Part shown: piece by piece, positions 30,192 through 41,500 of the stretch
Numbering within the stretch: the first letter of the stretch is position 1
Layout of the letters: each line of letters begins with the position of its first letter
Assembly: GCF_000236905.1 (NCBI RefSeq)
Contig: NC_016523.1
Coordinates: 806,001-870,000 of the forward strand
Length of the DNA stretch: 64,000 bases
Direction of reading: 5' to 3'
Source of the DNA: Tetrapisispora phaffii CBS 4417
Lineage: Eukaryota; Ascomycota; Saccharomycetes; Saccharomycetales; Saccharomycetaceae
Made by a program: the position numbers and the translations under genes
Notes under the pieces: model-generated
Databases searched by the model: none
What the model was told of the DNA's origin: nothing
What the model saw: only the letters and a program-made list of their open reading frames with translations

Positions 30192-30588
30192 GTAATTGTA
30201 ATGCCATTATAAATAAATAAAAAATTAATTCAATGTGTTGCCATTTAACATATATGTGTTTGTAATTCTTAGATTATCATAGTATTTATTAAATAAATGA
30301 TTGAGAATTCTTAAAGTTTCTTTAATATTACAATGCTTCATTAAAATATGAGTAACCTCATCTCATCTCATCGCACAAATAAGATATCCCGTAATTTTCA
30401 TTTGCTTAAAAAATGGTTCACAGAAGATGATTATGAAACATTCTCCTCAAAGTCAAATTATTTGATGAATTATGATTTAAGTTGTAGTGTATGTTAGATT
30501 TTATTCGAATTGAAGCATTCAAGACAGTTGAACTGATGTTTTTCATTTAATAGTAACCGGATATAAACCAACCTTAATATTAGGTTGA
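30192..30588. promoter_or_regulatory. VAS1-TPC1 spacer with perfect PAC element
   Basis: CCTCATCTCATCTCATCGCA at 30356-30375 reads as GCGATGAGATGAGATGAGG on the minus strand, an exact PAC. Neither VAS1 nor TPC1 is a ribosome-biogenesis gene. In S. cerevisiae the exosome gene RRP46 (YGR095C), on the minus strand, lies exactly here, and it is absent from this window. Confidence 0.6.
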
Positions 30589-31581
30589 ATGGCACAGCAT
30601 ACTGATCATTTACGAAAAGGTGAAGATGTATATGTTGCAATGAGTATAGTAGCTGGTGGGTTAGCAGGGTTGACTGCAAGATCTTTAACTGCCCCGCTAG
30701 ACACAGTTAAAATTAGATTACAACTACTATACAAAAGCATTGAATTGGACCCGCGAATAAAAGTAAACAATAGTATCCTGACTTCTATGATAACTAGGAT
30801 GTATAAAAAGGAGGGGATATTAGGATTCTGGAAAGGAAATGTTCCTGGTTCTCTCATGTACATTATTTATGGGGCTACGCAATTTGGATCATACACGTAT
30901 ATCAACTCGCTTTTCAGTCATAATCATGTGCTTAATCAACTCCCGTCTCAAGTATATAGTACACTAGTTGGTGCATTGACAGGAATTACCAGCTCTACCA
31001 TATCATACCCTTTTGATGTATTACGTACAAGATTTGCAGCAAACCAATCTACTCGCAATTTGAGATTATACGCCACAATCAAGGACATTTTTAGGAATGA
31101 AGGCACACTTGGATTTTTTAGGGGAATAAATTCTTCAATACTTGCAATAACTCTTTCAAATGCTATAATATTTGGGACATATGAGAGTATAAAGATATAT
31201 TCTGAAGAACAACTCACTCTCTTAGAGAATACTTCAAGCAATTCATGTTATGTTCCATACAAATTTGCTTACCAAATCTTGAATGGAAGTGCAGGTTCTC
31301 TAAGTGGTTTGATATCTAAGCTGGTCACATATCCATTGGATACAATACGAAGAAGGATACAAGTGAGCACGCCGCATTCTATCCATCTTTTGGCCGAACA
31401 CAAGAACGTTTACAAATCATATTTTAAAATGAATTTTATTGCAGTAGGTATGAAAATAATGAGAGACGAGGGTAAATTATCACTCTTCAGAGGTCTAGGA
31501 ATAAATTTGATTAAAACAGTGCCAAATTCAGCAATATATCTATACGCTTATGAATATTTTGTATCACAACTTAAGAATTAA
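30589..31581 (+). CDS. TPC1: Mitochondrial thiamine pyrophosphate carrier
   Basis: Tpc1 is an inner-membrane carrier that imports thiamine pyrophosphate into mitochondria. The 330 residues (314 in S. cerevisiae) form three mitochondrial-carrier repeats, each with a PX[D/E]XX[K/R] signature: PLDTVKIR near 34, PFDVLRTR near 142 and PLDTIRRR near 248. Six membrane segments are implied, each half ending in a G-rich EGxxGFxxG-type motif (EGILGFWKGN, EGTLGFFRGI, LSLFRGLG). The start is the ATG at 30589. It follows VAS1 as in S. cerevisiae, but without RRP46 in between. Confidence 0.93.
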   Translation: MAQHTDHLRKGEDVYVAMSIVAGGLAGLTARSLTAPLDTVKIRLQLLYKSIELDPRIKVNNSILTSMITRMYKKEGILGFWKGNVPGSLMYIIYGATQFGSYTYINSLFSHNHVLNQLPSQVYSTLVGALTGITSSTISYPFDVLRTRFAANQSTRNLRLYATIKDIFRNEGTLGFFRGINSSILAITLSNAIIFGTYESIKIYSEEQLTLLENTSSNSCYVPYKFAYQILNGSAGSLSGLISKLVTYPLDTIRRRIQVSTPHSIHLLAEHKNVYKSYFKMNFIAVGMKIMRDEGKLSLFRGLGINLIKTVPNSAIYLYAYEYFVSQLKN

Positions 31582-32411
31582 CTTTTCTATTAGATCTCCA
31601 AGAATTTTCATTTGTATAGTTTGTTTAGAGGTGGCCGCCATAATGGCGGTTCTGTAACACCTTCAAAAAAATCTTACCTTTGTGATCAATGTATACCTAT
31701 CTTTGTGAAAATAATAACAATCGTATAAACCTAACAACTAGCAATGACAACGGTTTTTAAACCATTAATTTGCACTATATAGAAGAGCCATTGGGCCTTT
31801 AGAGAGTGTCAACTGTACCTGGCGTTACCCGGATGTAACTTATACAACATAAATTTCGAAATTTCGAAATTTCGAAATTTTCTAAAATCGATGAGCCCTG
31901 AGAGGACACTGTGGACAAATGAACAAAATCATAACATCTTCGAGCCTATTTTATCGAGAATGTAGAGCACAGGCATCAAATTATATTGTTTAATGAATAA
32001 ATTCTACAACAAAATACCTCTCGATAAGATATTGCATAGAGCATGGTGTTGATATTTTTCGTTTTGATAATTCCTCTCATTTGAAATAGTTCATATATTC
32101 GCTGTATTTCTTTTGTTTACAATTTTCAGAGGCATGGTTTTCAGAATTATCAGCTTTTTTGCATGCAATGTTAAATTAATAACTTGTTACCTTTTTTAAG
32201 TCTTTTAATTCACGGTACGGGAACTATTTTCGACATTGTCTGAACGTTCTAAATCAGCTTCGTCAGTATTTTATATATAATAGCGTCGTTTTTATTTTAT
32301 TAGTGCAGTTATATTAATTCAAAACTGGCTGAACTAGAGTCTCATACCTGTAACTTGAAGAATATCTGTTTGACGAACCATTCATCACTGAAGAACCAAA
32401 TCGCTAAAGAA
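31582..32411. promoter_or_regulatory. PIS1 upstream region with palindromic motifs
   Basis: CCGCCATAATGGCGG at 31635-31649 is a perfect palindrome around one A. A run of three and a half AAATTTCG units lies at 31851-31880. No ORF or RNA gene was seen. The motif density suggests promoter elements for PIS1, although the palindrome is only about 55 bp past the TPC1 stop and could be a 3' hairpin. Confidence 0.45.
31851..31880. repeat. Tandem AAATTTCG repeat
   Basis: Three full 8-bp units and a partial fourth give overlapping self-complementary TTTCGAAA sites, which also read as GAANNTTC pairs. Confidence 0.85.
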
Positions 32412-33089
32412 ATGTCAAGCAAACAAGCAAAACAAGAAAAAAAGCTGGTAACGTCCAACGATGTATTTCTTTACATTCCAAATTTAATTGGCTACTCTAG
32501 AGTTGTCACTGCTGTGTTATCCTTCATGGCTATGCCAAACCATCCAATGTATACGGCTTTAATCTACACTGTTTCATGCTTGTTAGATGCCTTGGATGGT
32601 ACCATGGCTCGTAAATATAACCAATGTAGTAAATTCGGTGCTGTTTTAGATATGATAACCGACAGATCAACAACTTCAAGTTTGCTATGCTTCCTATCCA
32701 TTCTGTATCCAAAATACTGTATCATATTTCAGATTCTATTGTCTTTGGATCTATCTAGTCACTACATCCACATGTACTCCACTTTAATCGATGCTAAGAA
32801 TGAAACCAAGTCGCACAAATCCATTGACGAAAATTCCAACTACTTTTTGAAACTGTACTACTCTAACAGAACTGTTCTATTCATGATATGTGCTTTCAAT
32901 GAAATAGTCTACGGTGGTATTTATTTAATCGGATTCCAAAAGTACGCCAAAGTTGGCTATTTCTTATTCTACATTAGTCTACCAGGGTTTTTATTCAAGC
33001 AGTTCACCAACATTTTACAATTACAAAGGGCTTCTATCATTTTAGCCTCCATCGATGCCGATGACGCTAACAAAGCTAACAAATATTGA
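32412..33089 (+). CDS. PIS1: Phosphatidylinositol synthase
   Basis: Pis1 joins CDP-diacylglycerol and inositol to make phosphatidylinositol in the ER membrane, and is essential. The CDP-alcohol phosphotransferase signature DG-x2-AR-x8-G-x3-D-x3-D is complete in DGTMARKYNQCSKFGAVLDM followed by ITD, near residues 61-83. The product is a 225-aa membrane protein (220 in S. cerevisiae). I chose the ATG at 32412 (MSSKQAKQEKK). The open frame extends 19 codons upstream only from a TTG, and MSS matches the family N-terminus. Confidence 0.96.
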   Translation: MSSKQAKQEKKLVTSNDVFLYIPNLIGYSRVVTAVLSFMAMPNHPMYTALIYTVSCLLDALDGTMARKYNQCSKFGAVLDMITDRSTTSSLLCFLSILYPKYCIIFQILLSLDLSSHYIHMYSTLIDAKNETKSHKSIDENSNYFLKLYYSNRTVLFMICAFNEIVYGGIYLIGFQKYAKVGYFLFYISLPGFLFKQFTNILQLQRASIILASIDADDANKANKY

Positions 33090-34524
33090 GTACGCTCGTG
33101 CCAGTCGCTGCCATATCTAATTTTATATACGATTAACTAATATCTCATACCTGTTTCTACTCACAAAACATTTTGTAATATTTAGCAAAACAAGTCTTTA
33201 TATTTGACACGTTACTGGAATAGCCCATAAAGAGTAATGACACTGTCAAACATATTCCCGACTTGGTCTGTTAACAGATGCTTATACTCCACAAGTGTAA
33301 ACATTTCCTCCCCCCAACGAATGACATCCTCAAACTCATACAAACATAACTCATGCTGTGTGTGCACCTGGTAGTGATCATAACCCCTCTCTTCTCTCGT
33401 GGCTCCCACACACTCACCAAACAAGGTTCTCCAACTTCAAATCACATATACTAACCTGACCTAAGACAGCTACATGACCACATTACCATGACCACATTAC
33501 CATGACCTCAAGAAGCACAGTCCATGAGGTTGACGAATCAAGTCCCGTTCGTTTCTTTTTATTTAACCCCGGATTTTATTTTATTAATTGCGAGATTAGA
33601 ATTCTCGAGCATCTGTACGCGCACCTCTAGGCAATCCGTGAAATATGCAATCCGAAACCGTTATCTTTTTAATTATTTGAACATCGTCAACAGAGATTTC
33701 CCCGCACAGAGTGCCGTTTTCTCGAGAATTTGTCCAGATCCGGTAATCAATTATGAATTTCTATCCACAAATGTGCTGATGAGATATATGTAAGCATCTC
33801 GAAATGTGGACGACAATGTAACAAACATTGGTTTCCGAAGTAAACATGTACATGCACACAGAGCTTGGAGGTGAGTGGGGGGATATTAGGCCGGTGCAAG
33901 GTGTACTGTAATTTCGTGTCATTTAGCAACCATCAATTCAACGTCTTCGATTCTTGTTACGTAGAACAGCACCGTGGGTTGCTTGCTTGTAGGTGGTGCC
34001 AATGAATGTTACCATACCAGCAGTATTATAAGCAATTAAGTCAAACCAATTGTGTGCATATTACTCACACCAATCATGTGTTGTGTGATTGAGCTCTATT
34101 GACAACTTTTGTATCATGATTTTAAGGATCCCTTGCAGAATCGTACCCCCCCCCGCAATTAACAAGGTTATTTGGAGAGCCGGTACAAGGTGCAACTGCC
34201 ATCCTGCATAATTCTTATTGTAGAGGACTCTAAACCTGTGAGTGTTCCATTGAAGTAGAAATGTTTTTCGTTCATATTATGAACTTGCCATGTTATGCAT
34301 AATATTAACGTGATATTTCCCGTTATGTTCAATTCCATAATTCCCTGTCTTTTATTGAAATGAAACTGTAAAACAAAAATAAAAACTATATATACATGTG
34401 ATATTACTAAAATTCGCTATTTTTGCCTGATTCTTGTCTACTTACATTTTATAGATATGTCTTTTAATGTCGAATCTCTTTTGTGCAAAATTATCTAAAC
34501 AATTTCGAGTTTGGATCAGGAAAT
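33090..34524. other. PIS1-ASK10 gene-free region
   Basis: A 1.4-kb stretch with a 14-bp tandem repeat at 33473-33507 and a run of nine C near 34146-34154. Two short open frames (33212-33424 minus, 33524-33793 plus) have no recognisable similarity. In S. cerevisiae YPR114W (TLC-domain protein) lies in this interval. I see no remnant of it, but I cannot exclude a decayed one. Confidence 0.5.
33473..33507. repeat. 14-bp tandem repeat (CATGACCACATTAC, 2.5 copies)
   Basis: Two exact copies and a half copy lie directly adjacent in a gene-free region. Confidence 0.9.
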
Positions 34525-37173
34525 ATGACAGACGTATTGAACAAACAAGGAACTGCCGATGCTACCGCTAACTATAGTGTTATATATCATAGCTCGGTTC
34601 CTGCCCCGGTGCAATATACAGAAAATAATGTGGCTAATAATCAAGCTAAGACGGTTCACGTTGACGCCATTGAGCAATTAGATGAAGAGAACGCCCAGGC
34701 ACAATTGGTTCATGAATATCCAACAGATCTGCTGATTGATAGGTTTACTAAGTACAGAAATATTATCAAGGCCTTAATAGTTTATTTTTCTGAAATTGCT
34801 TACACTCAAGAACAATTGGGTAGAATCAATCAAAAAATTATAGATAAGTCAATCAAATTTGATGTTTTAAACGATATAGACGCTAATTCAAATAAGTTAA
34901 TGGACCCTTTAGTGAGCAAAATCCCAAAAAAATTGCAGCAACCTTCAACTTTGATGCAAATTACCACTTTGGAGGATTCTGATAAGAAAGATATTTCTTC
35001 TACGGCCGTTGGAGAAAATGACACTTCATTAAGTTCGGAAGAGTTAATAATTGGTAATTCTGGTTTCGTGAAATTTGGATCTGGTTCGGTTCAAGATCTT
35101 CAGGTCATCTTGAAGAAATATCATTTGTCATTAGCAAGTCAACAGTATAAGATTTCTAAGGAAATAATGTCCACCATCATTCCTTCATTGGAAAAGTTGA
35201 AGAAAAATTTAGCATTAAAAATTAAGGAAATAAAGTCATTGCATGATGATTTTAAAACAAATCTAGCCGATCATTTGGAAGTTACGAACAAATTATTAAA
35301 TAAATTTGTTTCATCAACCCATGTATTTGCAGAAACTGCATGTGAAAATGTAAATGGTAAAGATAAATTGTCCAATGCGGAAGCTGATCCATATTTATTG
35401 AAATTGCAATTAGAATTACAATTGAAAAGACAATTAATTGAAGAGAATTACCTAAAATCTGCTTTTATAAACCTTCAATCTTCTGGTATGAAATTAGAAA
35501 AGATAGTCTACACTACCATACAAAATTCCTTAAATAAATACTCAGCCTTAATAAACTCAGAAGCTCGTTTGATTATCAAAAACTTATGTCATGAACTAAA
35601 CGATGGAATTCACTCAAAATCTCCAACTTATGAATGGGACCATTTTATCAGTCATCATCCAAATGCATTTTTGAACTGGAAATCTAGTGATCCAATACCT
35701 CAAGATAGGAAATTAACTGACGTTCAATTTCCTGAAATGAAATCGGCACTATCAAAATGTATCAGAGCTGGTCCTTTATTAAAGTCTTCAAGCTTGTTAC
35801 CCTCGAAAGGTGGATCTAAATCAACAAAAGAAGAAGAAACAGTTCACTATTTCGTTTTAACATCCAACTATTTACATGAGTTTGAAAATGATGGCTTCTT
35901 CAAGTCTCAAATTGATGATAGCACCCATCCCCAACCTTTGTCAAAAAACATGATCATTCAACCGTTATTAAGCATATCATTAAATGATTGTGAGGTTATT
36001 GATTTTGATGAAGATAGCTTCACAATTATTGCAAAACCATTATTTAATAGCTCTTTACTACTGCGTAGTAAAGTCTCCTCTGATTTAAAGTCGTCAGTAA
36101 AAAAAGCAGACGGAAAAGGCTCAAACCCTGGTAAGATAAGAAAATTCTTAAAAGGATCTAATGAAAAGAAACAGACATCATTGACTGTGAAATCCAATTC
36201 ACCACAAGTAGACTTTGTATTACAGGAAATTAAAGCCTATGAGGAAATGGAAAAGAATAACTCAGAAGGCGAAGATATAAGAGTGCAATGGAAAATCAGT
36301 AATACTCTCTTAAATCCTTCAGAACTGGAAATAAAGAAATTTAAAAAATGGATATTTGAGCTTAAATACTTAAGTGCCTTTAATAATAATGTTGAAAGAA
36401 AAGAATTCATCGAAGATAGATTAACTTTAAGGGACCAAGCGGCCGTACAAGCAAAAGGTGCTCATGTTGGAGCCTCTAATCACTCAAAATCGAATAAACT
36501 TGGCAAAATGATTTCGAATTCGTCAGAATTAGCAGCACTATCTCCACTAACTAATGTTAATACACCTGCTATTGATGACACCGGAAACTTAATAACAATT
36601 GGTGATAGAAGAATGAGCCATACAGCCTACTCACATTCTGCTTTACGTAAACCTGGTGAAAGTGCTGATGGAGGTGCTTCTAGATCAATTGGTCAGGCCT
36701 ATGTATCTTCAACTCCTAACACGATCAGTAGCCCAAGATCTGTTCCGCGTTCCGACTACTTCAATATAGTGCCATCTACATCAGAGGGGAACACAAATTC
36801 AGAAGAATCACATTCTGCAGTTCGCCCATATACTAATCAAACTGTCAGTTCAGAGTCCAAAATGTTCTCTAGCACTGAAAAGATGAACCGAACAAACTCT
36901 AATGCTACCTCAGCGTCTACCCCTCCCTCGATAACATCTTTAACAGTGGAACATATTAATGATACAGAGAGTCATCCATTGAAACCAATTTTATCCAATA
37001 AATCAACAGTTTCACAGGTAAAATCTCAGAAGGGTGGAAAATTGAATTCGTTTGGTAAGTGGATATCAAGTAGAAGAAGTAGTGTTGTTTCTCAAGGTTC
37101 AGAAGATGGAAGACCAGAAAATTATATTTCTGAGGCTCCCATTAAATTAAACCAATCCATATATCAATCGTGA
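34525..37173 (+). CDS. ASK10: Ask10/Rgc1-type regulator of the Fps1 glycerol channel
   Basis: Rgc1 and Ask10 are PH-domain proteins that bind and open the aquaglyceroporin Fps1, and Hog1 phosphorylation evicts them under osmotic stress. The product is 882 aa from the ATG at 34525. The upstream in-frame start is only GTG (34483). Strongly conserved blocks are YPTDLLIDRFTKYR, GFVKFGSGSVQDLQVILKKY, SLASQQYKISKEI, DPYLLKLQLELQLKRQ, FINLQSSGMKLEKIVYT and FVLTSNYLHEF, the last inside a split PH domain. The Ser-rich C-terminus carries many potential phosphosites. S. cerevisiae has two copies of over 1000 aa (YGR097W, YPR115W). This one has a shorter N-terminus, and which copy it corresponds to cannot be told. 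Confidence 0.9.
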   Translation: MTDVLNKQGTADATANYSVIYHSSVPAPVQYTENNVANNQAKTVHVDAIEQLDEENAQAQLVHEYPTDLLIDRFTKYRNIIKALIVYFSEIAYTQEQLGRINQKIIDKSIKFDVLNDIDANSNKLMDPLVSKIPKKLQQPSTLMQITTLEDSDKKDISSTAVGENDTSLSSEELIIGNSGFVKFGSGSVQDLQVILKKYHLSLASQQYKISKEIMSTIIPSLEKLKKNLALKIKEIKSLHDDFKTNLADHLEVTNKLLNKFVSSTHVFAETACENVNGKDKLSNAEADPYLLKLQLELQLKRQLIEENYLKSAFINLQSSGMKLEKIVYTTIQNSLNKYSALINSEARLIIKNLCHELNDGIHSKSPTYEWDHFISHHPNAFLNWKSSDPIPQDRKLTDVQFPEMKSALSKCIRAGPLLKSSSLLPSKGGSKSTKEEETVHYFVLTSNYLHEFENDGFFKSQIDDSTHPQPLSKNMIIQPLLSISLNDCEVIDFDEDSFTIIAKPLFNSSLLLRSKVSSDLKSSVKKADGKGSNPGKIRKFLKGSNEKKQTSLTVKSNSPQVDFVLQEIKAYEEMEKNNSEGEDIRVQWKISNTLLNPSELEIKKFKKWIFELKYLSAFNNNVERKEFIEDRLTLRDQAAVQAKGAHVGASNHSKSNKLGKMISNSSELAALSPLTNVNTPAIDDTGNLITIGDRRMSHTAYSHSALRKPGESADGGASRSIGQAYVSSTPNTISSPRSVPRSDYFNIVPSTSEGNTNSEESHSAVRPYTNQTVSSESKMFSSTEKMNRTNSNATSASTPPSITSLTVEHINDTESHPLKPILSNKSTVSQVKSQKGGKLNSFGKWISSRRSSVVSQGSEDGRPENYISEAPIKLNQSIYQS

Positions 37174-37640
37174 TCTGCTGAGCAGAATCCATAAAGTAGA
37201 AGCATCTATTAATTAAAAATATTTTTATCTATGGCATTAGTCAAATACCTTTTAAAATTCAAATTTATCGGTTTATAGTTGTTGTTTTTTTGACAGTCAA
37301 ATAATGTTTTAAAAACTATCAACACCTTTTCTTTATATTTTTTATAGTGCTAGTTAACGATTTATCTTATAATTCTTTAAAATTATATTTAGCCTGATAT
37401 ACTACTCTAAAGCAGTTATCTGTGATGATTTTATACTTTAAAAATCATGAAAAATATAGAAGCCTAAAATAATCGATGAAAAATGGAATATTCACTTAAT
37501 TGTAATTTAGTTTTAAACGTTTTTCTTTCATCAATTTTGAAGAGTCAGTTGTTATGGATTGACTGCTGACTAGTTCTATTCGATGTTTCAGAATTAATAA
37601 TATTTACTTTAATGGCCTAGAGATATAGGACGCTTATTCA
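37174..37640. other. ASK10-RRG8 spacer
   Basis: AT-rich 467-bp tandem spacer. No gene, RNA or distinct regulatory element was recognised. Confidence 0.5.
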
Positions 37641-38309
37641 ATGAATAAATATGGGCTAAAGTTAAATGATATTTCAATTAAACCAATACAGTCATCTAGG
37701 AAGGTTTTATATAATATAGAGGCTGTGAAATCCCCTTTAATTACAAGTTTTGAGAGATGGTCTGGGAAAAGAAAGAAAATTCTGTTAAATAATAAGAACT
37801 TCATTGATAATTTCAATTTAGATACTTGGAAATTGACTGATAACATTTTTGCAAATTTACTAAGCTCAGACATGAGATCTGAATTAAGTACCAGAACAAG
37901 ACTTCCAAAAGATTTCTTGTTACAACTTAAAGCTACTAAAATTGAAGAATCTGAGCGTGAAGATTCAGGCAAGAAAGTGGATTTTCAAACGAGTTTGATA
38001 CAAAGTAAAATAGGGAGAAATTCATATATACTAAATTCAAAGAAACTAACATCTAAACTACAATTCACATACATGAAATATATACCGAATGCACTACTGC
38101 GTAATTATATTCGAGTATTCAATGTTTCTGACATAAAATATTGCGATGAGGACAACATTGAGAAATATCTGGATAACATCAACAGGCTGCTTAAATCAAC
38201 AAAACGAACTTTAGTGAAACCAGTTGAATTTAATGAAATGTATCTTAAAAAAGATGACATTGTCATAAATTGTTGTAATGATAAGGTCAATCTAGAACTA
38301 AAAAAATGA
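37641..38309 (+). CDS. RRG8: Rrg8 mitochondrial genome-maintenance protein, main open frame
   Basis: Rrg8 (YPR116W) is required for respiratory growth and mitochondrial genome maintenance, with a role in mitochondrial tRNA processing. The 222-codon frame contains the family block VKSPLITSFERWSGKRKK near residues 32-49, similar to VSPLITNFEKWSDKRKK in S. cerevisiae. It stops at a TGA (38307-38309) directly after an A7 run (38300-38306), about 55 residues short of the 277-aa relative. The missing C-terminus is present in the overlapping -1 frame to 38467. Either the assembly lacks one A, the strain carries a frameshift, or a programmed slip occurs. The order ASK10-RRG8-ESP1/YPR117W is conserved. 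Confidence 0.85.
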   Translation: MNKYGLKLNDISIKPIQSSRKVLYNIEAVKSPLITSFERWSGKRKKILLNNKNFIDNFNLDTWKLTDNIFANLLSSDMRSELSTRTRLPKDFLLQLKATKIEESEREDSGKKVDFQTSLIQSKIGRNSYILNSKKLTSKLQFTYMKYIPNALLRNYIRVFNVSDIKYCDEDNIEKYLDNINRLLKSTKRTLVKPVEFNEMYLKKDDIVINCCNDKVNLELKK

Positions 38310-38467
38310 TACCAGATAATAACTCGTCCTATTTTGTACAACTTAACTTGGATAAATTTAACTTCGAGTCAAGTGAATTAAACAACAATATACTTGTTTT
38401 AAATCTTGCACATGATAAAGATCTTATATATATGATATATAAATATATAGCTTTCATGAACAATTGA
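38306..38467 (+). other. RRG8: RRG8 C-terminal coding extension in the -1 frame
   Basis: Starting at the last A of the A7 run, 53 codons are open to a TGA at 38465-38467. Their translation contains FVQLNLDKFNF and LAHDKDLIYMIYKYIAF, which aligns with the S. cerevisiae Rrg8 end (DNDKDLIKHLYSTLLFQ). Joined lengths would be 222 + 53 = 275 aa, against 277 in S. cerevisiae. This makes it coding sequence rather than 3' UTR. Confidence 0.8.
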
Positions 38468-38515
38468 TGATAATCATCATTCCTTTTTTCGATAAAAATG
38501 CTTGTAACGTCATGT

Positions 38516-41500
38516 CTATTTATTGAAATGAATCGGTAACCCATATAATACTGGTGCGGCTCCATTTAGATACCTGAGATAACAAACTTTTCTTGCGTCA
38601 CTTAATGCAAGTGAAATACGCTGAGCTCCTTTTCGCTCACCAAATTCAACATCTTCGATAAATTTTATATTTGAGAATAATTTTCTGCTGAACAAATCTA
38701 TATCTTTGTCTGTCACATCCCATAGATTCCCAATAACCATGGGGCAATTCCCAACTAAATAAGCGATAATAGTACTTGTTGGCTCTAATTTTCCGAAATA
38801 CTTTATGGACGCAGATGAACAACCAAGTAAAAAACTAGGAGATATCATGTCGAGTTTCATGATTTCTCTAGCCCGTACAAACTGTTCGCCGCTACCATGT
38901 CCAACATACACAAATAAATTAGAAGTTCTAAGCATCTGAAGGAATGTTTCTTCGTTAGGCTTGTCATTGCAAAGGAATCTAGAATTTGGAACGGTTGCTT
39001 CAATATCAGAGAATTGAGTTTTAAATCTCTCTTCAGTTTGTATCAAGTCACCATTTGGATTCAGGACCATAGATATATTAGTATCGATATATCTCTTATC
39101 AAATATTTTGTGGTTATTGTTTTTAATTAATGTTATCAAATTAGAAAAAGAAGGTACTCGAGAAACAGATCTCTTTTCCAGAAAAGATAGGTTTTCAAAT
39201 GGAAAATTGTGACATACACTTGAAATAATCAGGAAGGTGTGACTACGTTCAAAATCTCCTTTTGCTTGGTGTGATTGGTACTTTTTGATCTCTTCTTCTA
39301 GTTGAACAAATATCATATTAATATCTAATTCATCATATGCATTTTCTTCACCATGGAATAGTAGTATATCCAAGACAAAATAAATAAGGTCTTCCAGCAT
39401 ATTCAAAAAAGACTCATTAGAGGTATCGAGTTTGATAAATAACTCCAATATCCACTCTTCCAGTTTAATAAATAATTTAGGATTTCCATATTGTTTTCTT
39501 GTGGGCAAATTATCATGAAGAATTTCATAAAATTTAGACTGAAATTCCGTAAAATACTGTTTATTAACTGGACATGGATCAAAAAATGATGAAAATCCGC
39601 TGAACCAACTATTATCAATTTTTGTAATTAAACCTTCCATTCTTTTGTCAAGGTCATATCTACTTTTCCACCATTGCTTCTTTTCTTCTTTTGTCGATAC
39701 ATTACTTGTTACCTCCAACGACGTAGAACGATTGCTTGCTTTAATTATTGAATTTAACTCATCTGATGCATCCTGAAAGGTGTAACATTGTGTGTCTAAT
39801 TCTCTTGAATTTATTCTATTTAAAGGTAGACGGACATGAATAGTCTTATTGGAAGAGGAATCGATCTTTGATAACAATAAATGATTAGTTAGTGGACAGA
39901 TATCAATTGATATAACATTGAAAACGTCTGAACACGACTGAATGAACTTTTGATAGTCTATTAGTTCATTTATTTTATTTTCGACAATATTAGCATTGCA
40001 TGTTATCTGCATTGGACTAAAGGAATCGTAGATATTGGACTCAATTTGAGCTAAATCCTTTTCATGTTGCATAGGCATAGTTTTACTTAAATCAGCTAAT
40101 GCAAAGCATTTTTTTTCATATTTGGTTAACGTATTTTGAAGCTGAATATTCGATATTAGCATTGTTCCCAATGAATAAAATGAATGGATGTCAGCTAAGT
40201 CATGGACACTTAAAGCAGAAAGATCTAAGTTATCAACAAATTCTATTGACTTCAATAAAGTATCAATAGCAACCGCTCTGTCGAAATTTTGTTTCATACT
40301 TTTACCTTTGGGAGTCATATTTGATGATCTTGGAGAATCACAAATGCCTGATGATATGCTTGATTTTAAGGAAACACCATTATTTAATGATGTTGGAATT
40401 TCTTTTTTAGGAAAGGTACAGGATGGAAGTGATGTCACGGAATCAAAAATACTTTTGAAAAAAGGATCTCTATCCATAAGTTTTTGAACTTTCAAAAATG
40501 ATGCACGAAATTGATTAATCGAATTTAAAATTATCAAATCAGGATAATATAAATCAACAGAATCTATCGTCACATTTTGCAATTTCAAGTTCCAATAAAT
40601 GGTTAAGTATTTTCCGTTTAATAACTTGTTTGTAAAAAATAATTCAAGAGATTCCAATACTCTTGATGTTTCTTTGTTTCGGTACAAAAACGAAGTTAAT
40701 GAATTAATATCGTACCGCCCATCAATATATTCGAATGCTGCATTTGCTTTCTGCAGAACTGTATCAGCCAAATCAGGCTGTTCAGACAGAGAATAATACT
40801 CATGGAGAAAATTCAAAGATTTATAAATCACTGAAGGATTACCAAGTTGAGAAAGCAGGTGCGAAAATTCTGTAATGTAAAACTGCGAGTCCCTTGATAT
40901 TCCAATCTTGGTATATTGGTTAACCAAATTAATATATGTTATCGAAACTAGATTTATTAATTCGAGACGACAATTCTCTGTTAAAATTTTAGATTTTCTA
41001 ATAAGTGAAACAGCTAATTTTAAACTTCTTTTCCCTTCAATAATAGCTTCCTTGACATTATTATGATTCATTTGTAAAATGGATGCTGTGTTGTATAACT
41101 TGATATTAAACAATAACACTTTAATATAAGATGGTGCTGGAATATTGTAAGAATTATTAATGTCAAATAATTCTGGCCGAGTTGCTGGTAAGAGCTTTCC
41201 AAATAATTCTTCAAATTCATTTTTTTCGTTTAACTGAGATTGAAGCTGCAATTTAACATTCAAGTAATTTAATATTTTATCAATACTATTGTTCTTAAAA
41301 TCCATACTAATAGTTGATATTTCAATATTCAATAATTTTATCTCTTCTAGCATTCTTAAATTAGTAAAGGAATGTAATAATGAATAGTTTGCTTGTAAAT
41401 GCAGGTTTGCGTAATAATTATGTTTCTTAATTAACAGTGCCAGTTCTACTGTAAGTGGGTCAAAATTATTGTATGTCAGATAATTTAGTAGTAATTTTAC

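Noticed and set aside
33212..33793. Two short frames as remnants of YPR114W
   Set aside because: Neither shows a TLC-domain pattern or membrane segments; they cannot be tied to the missing gene.
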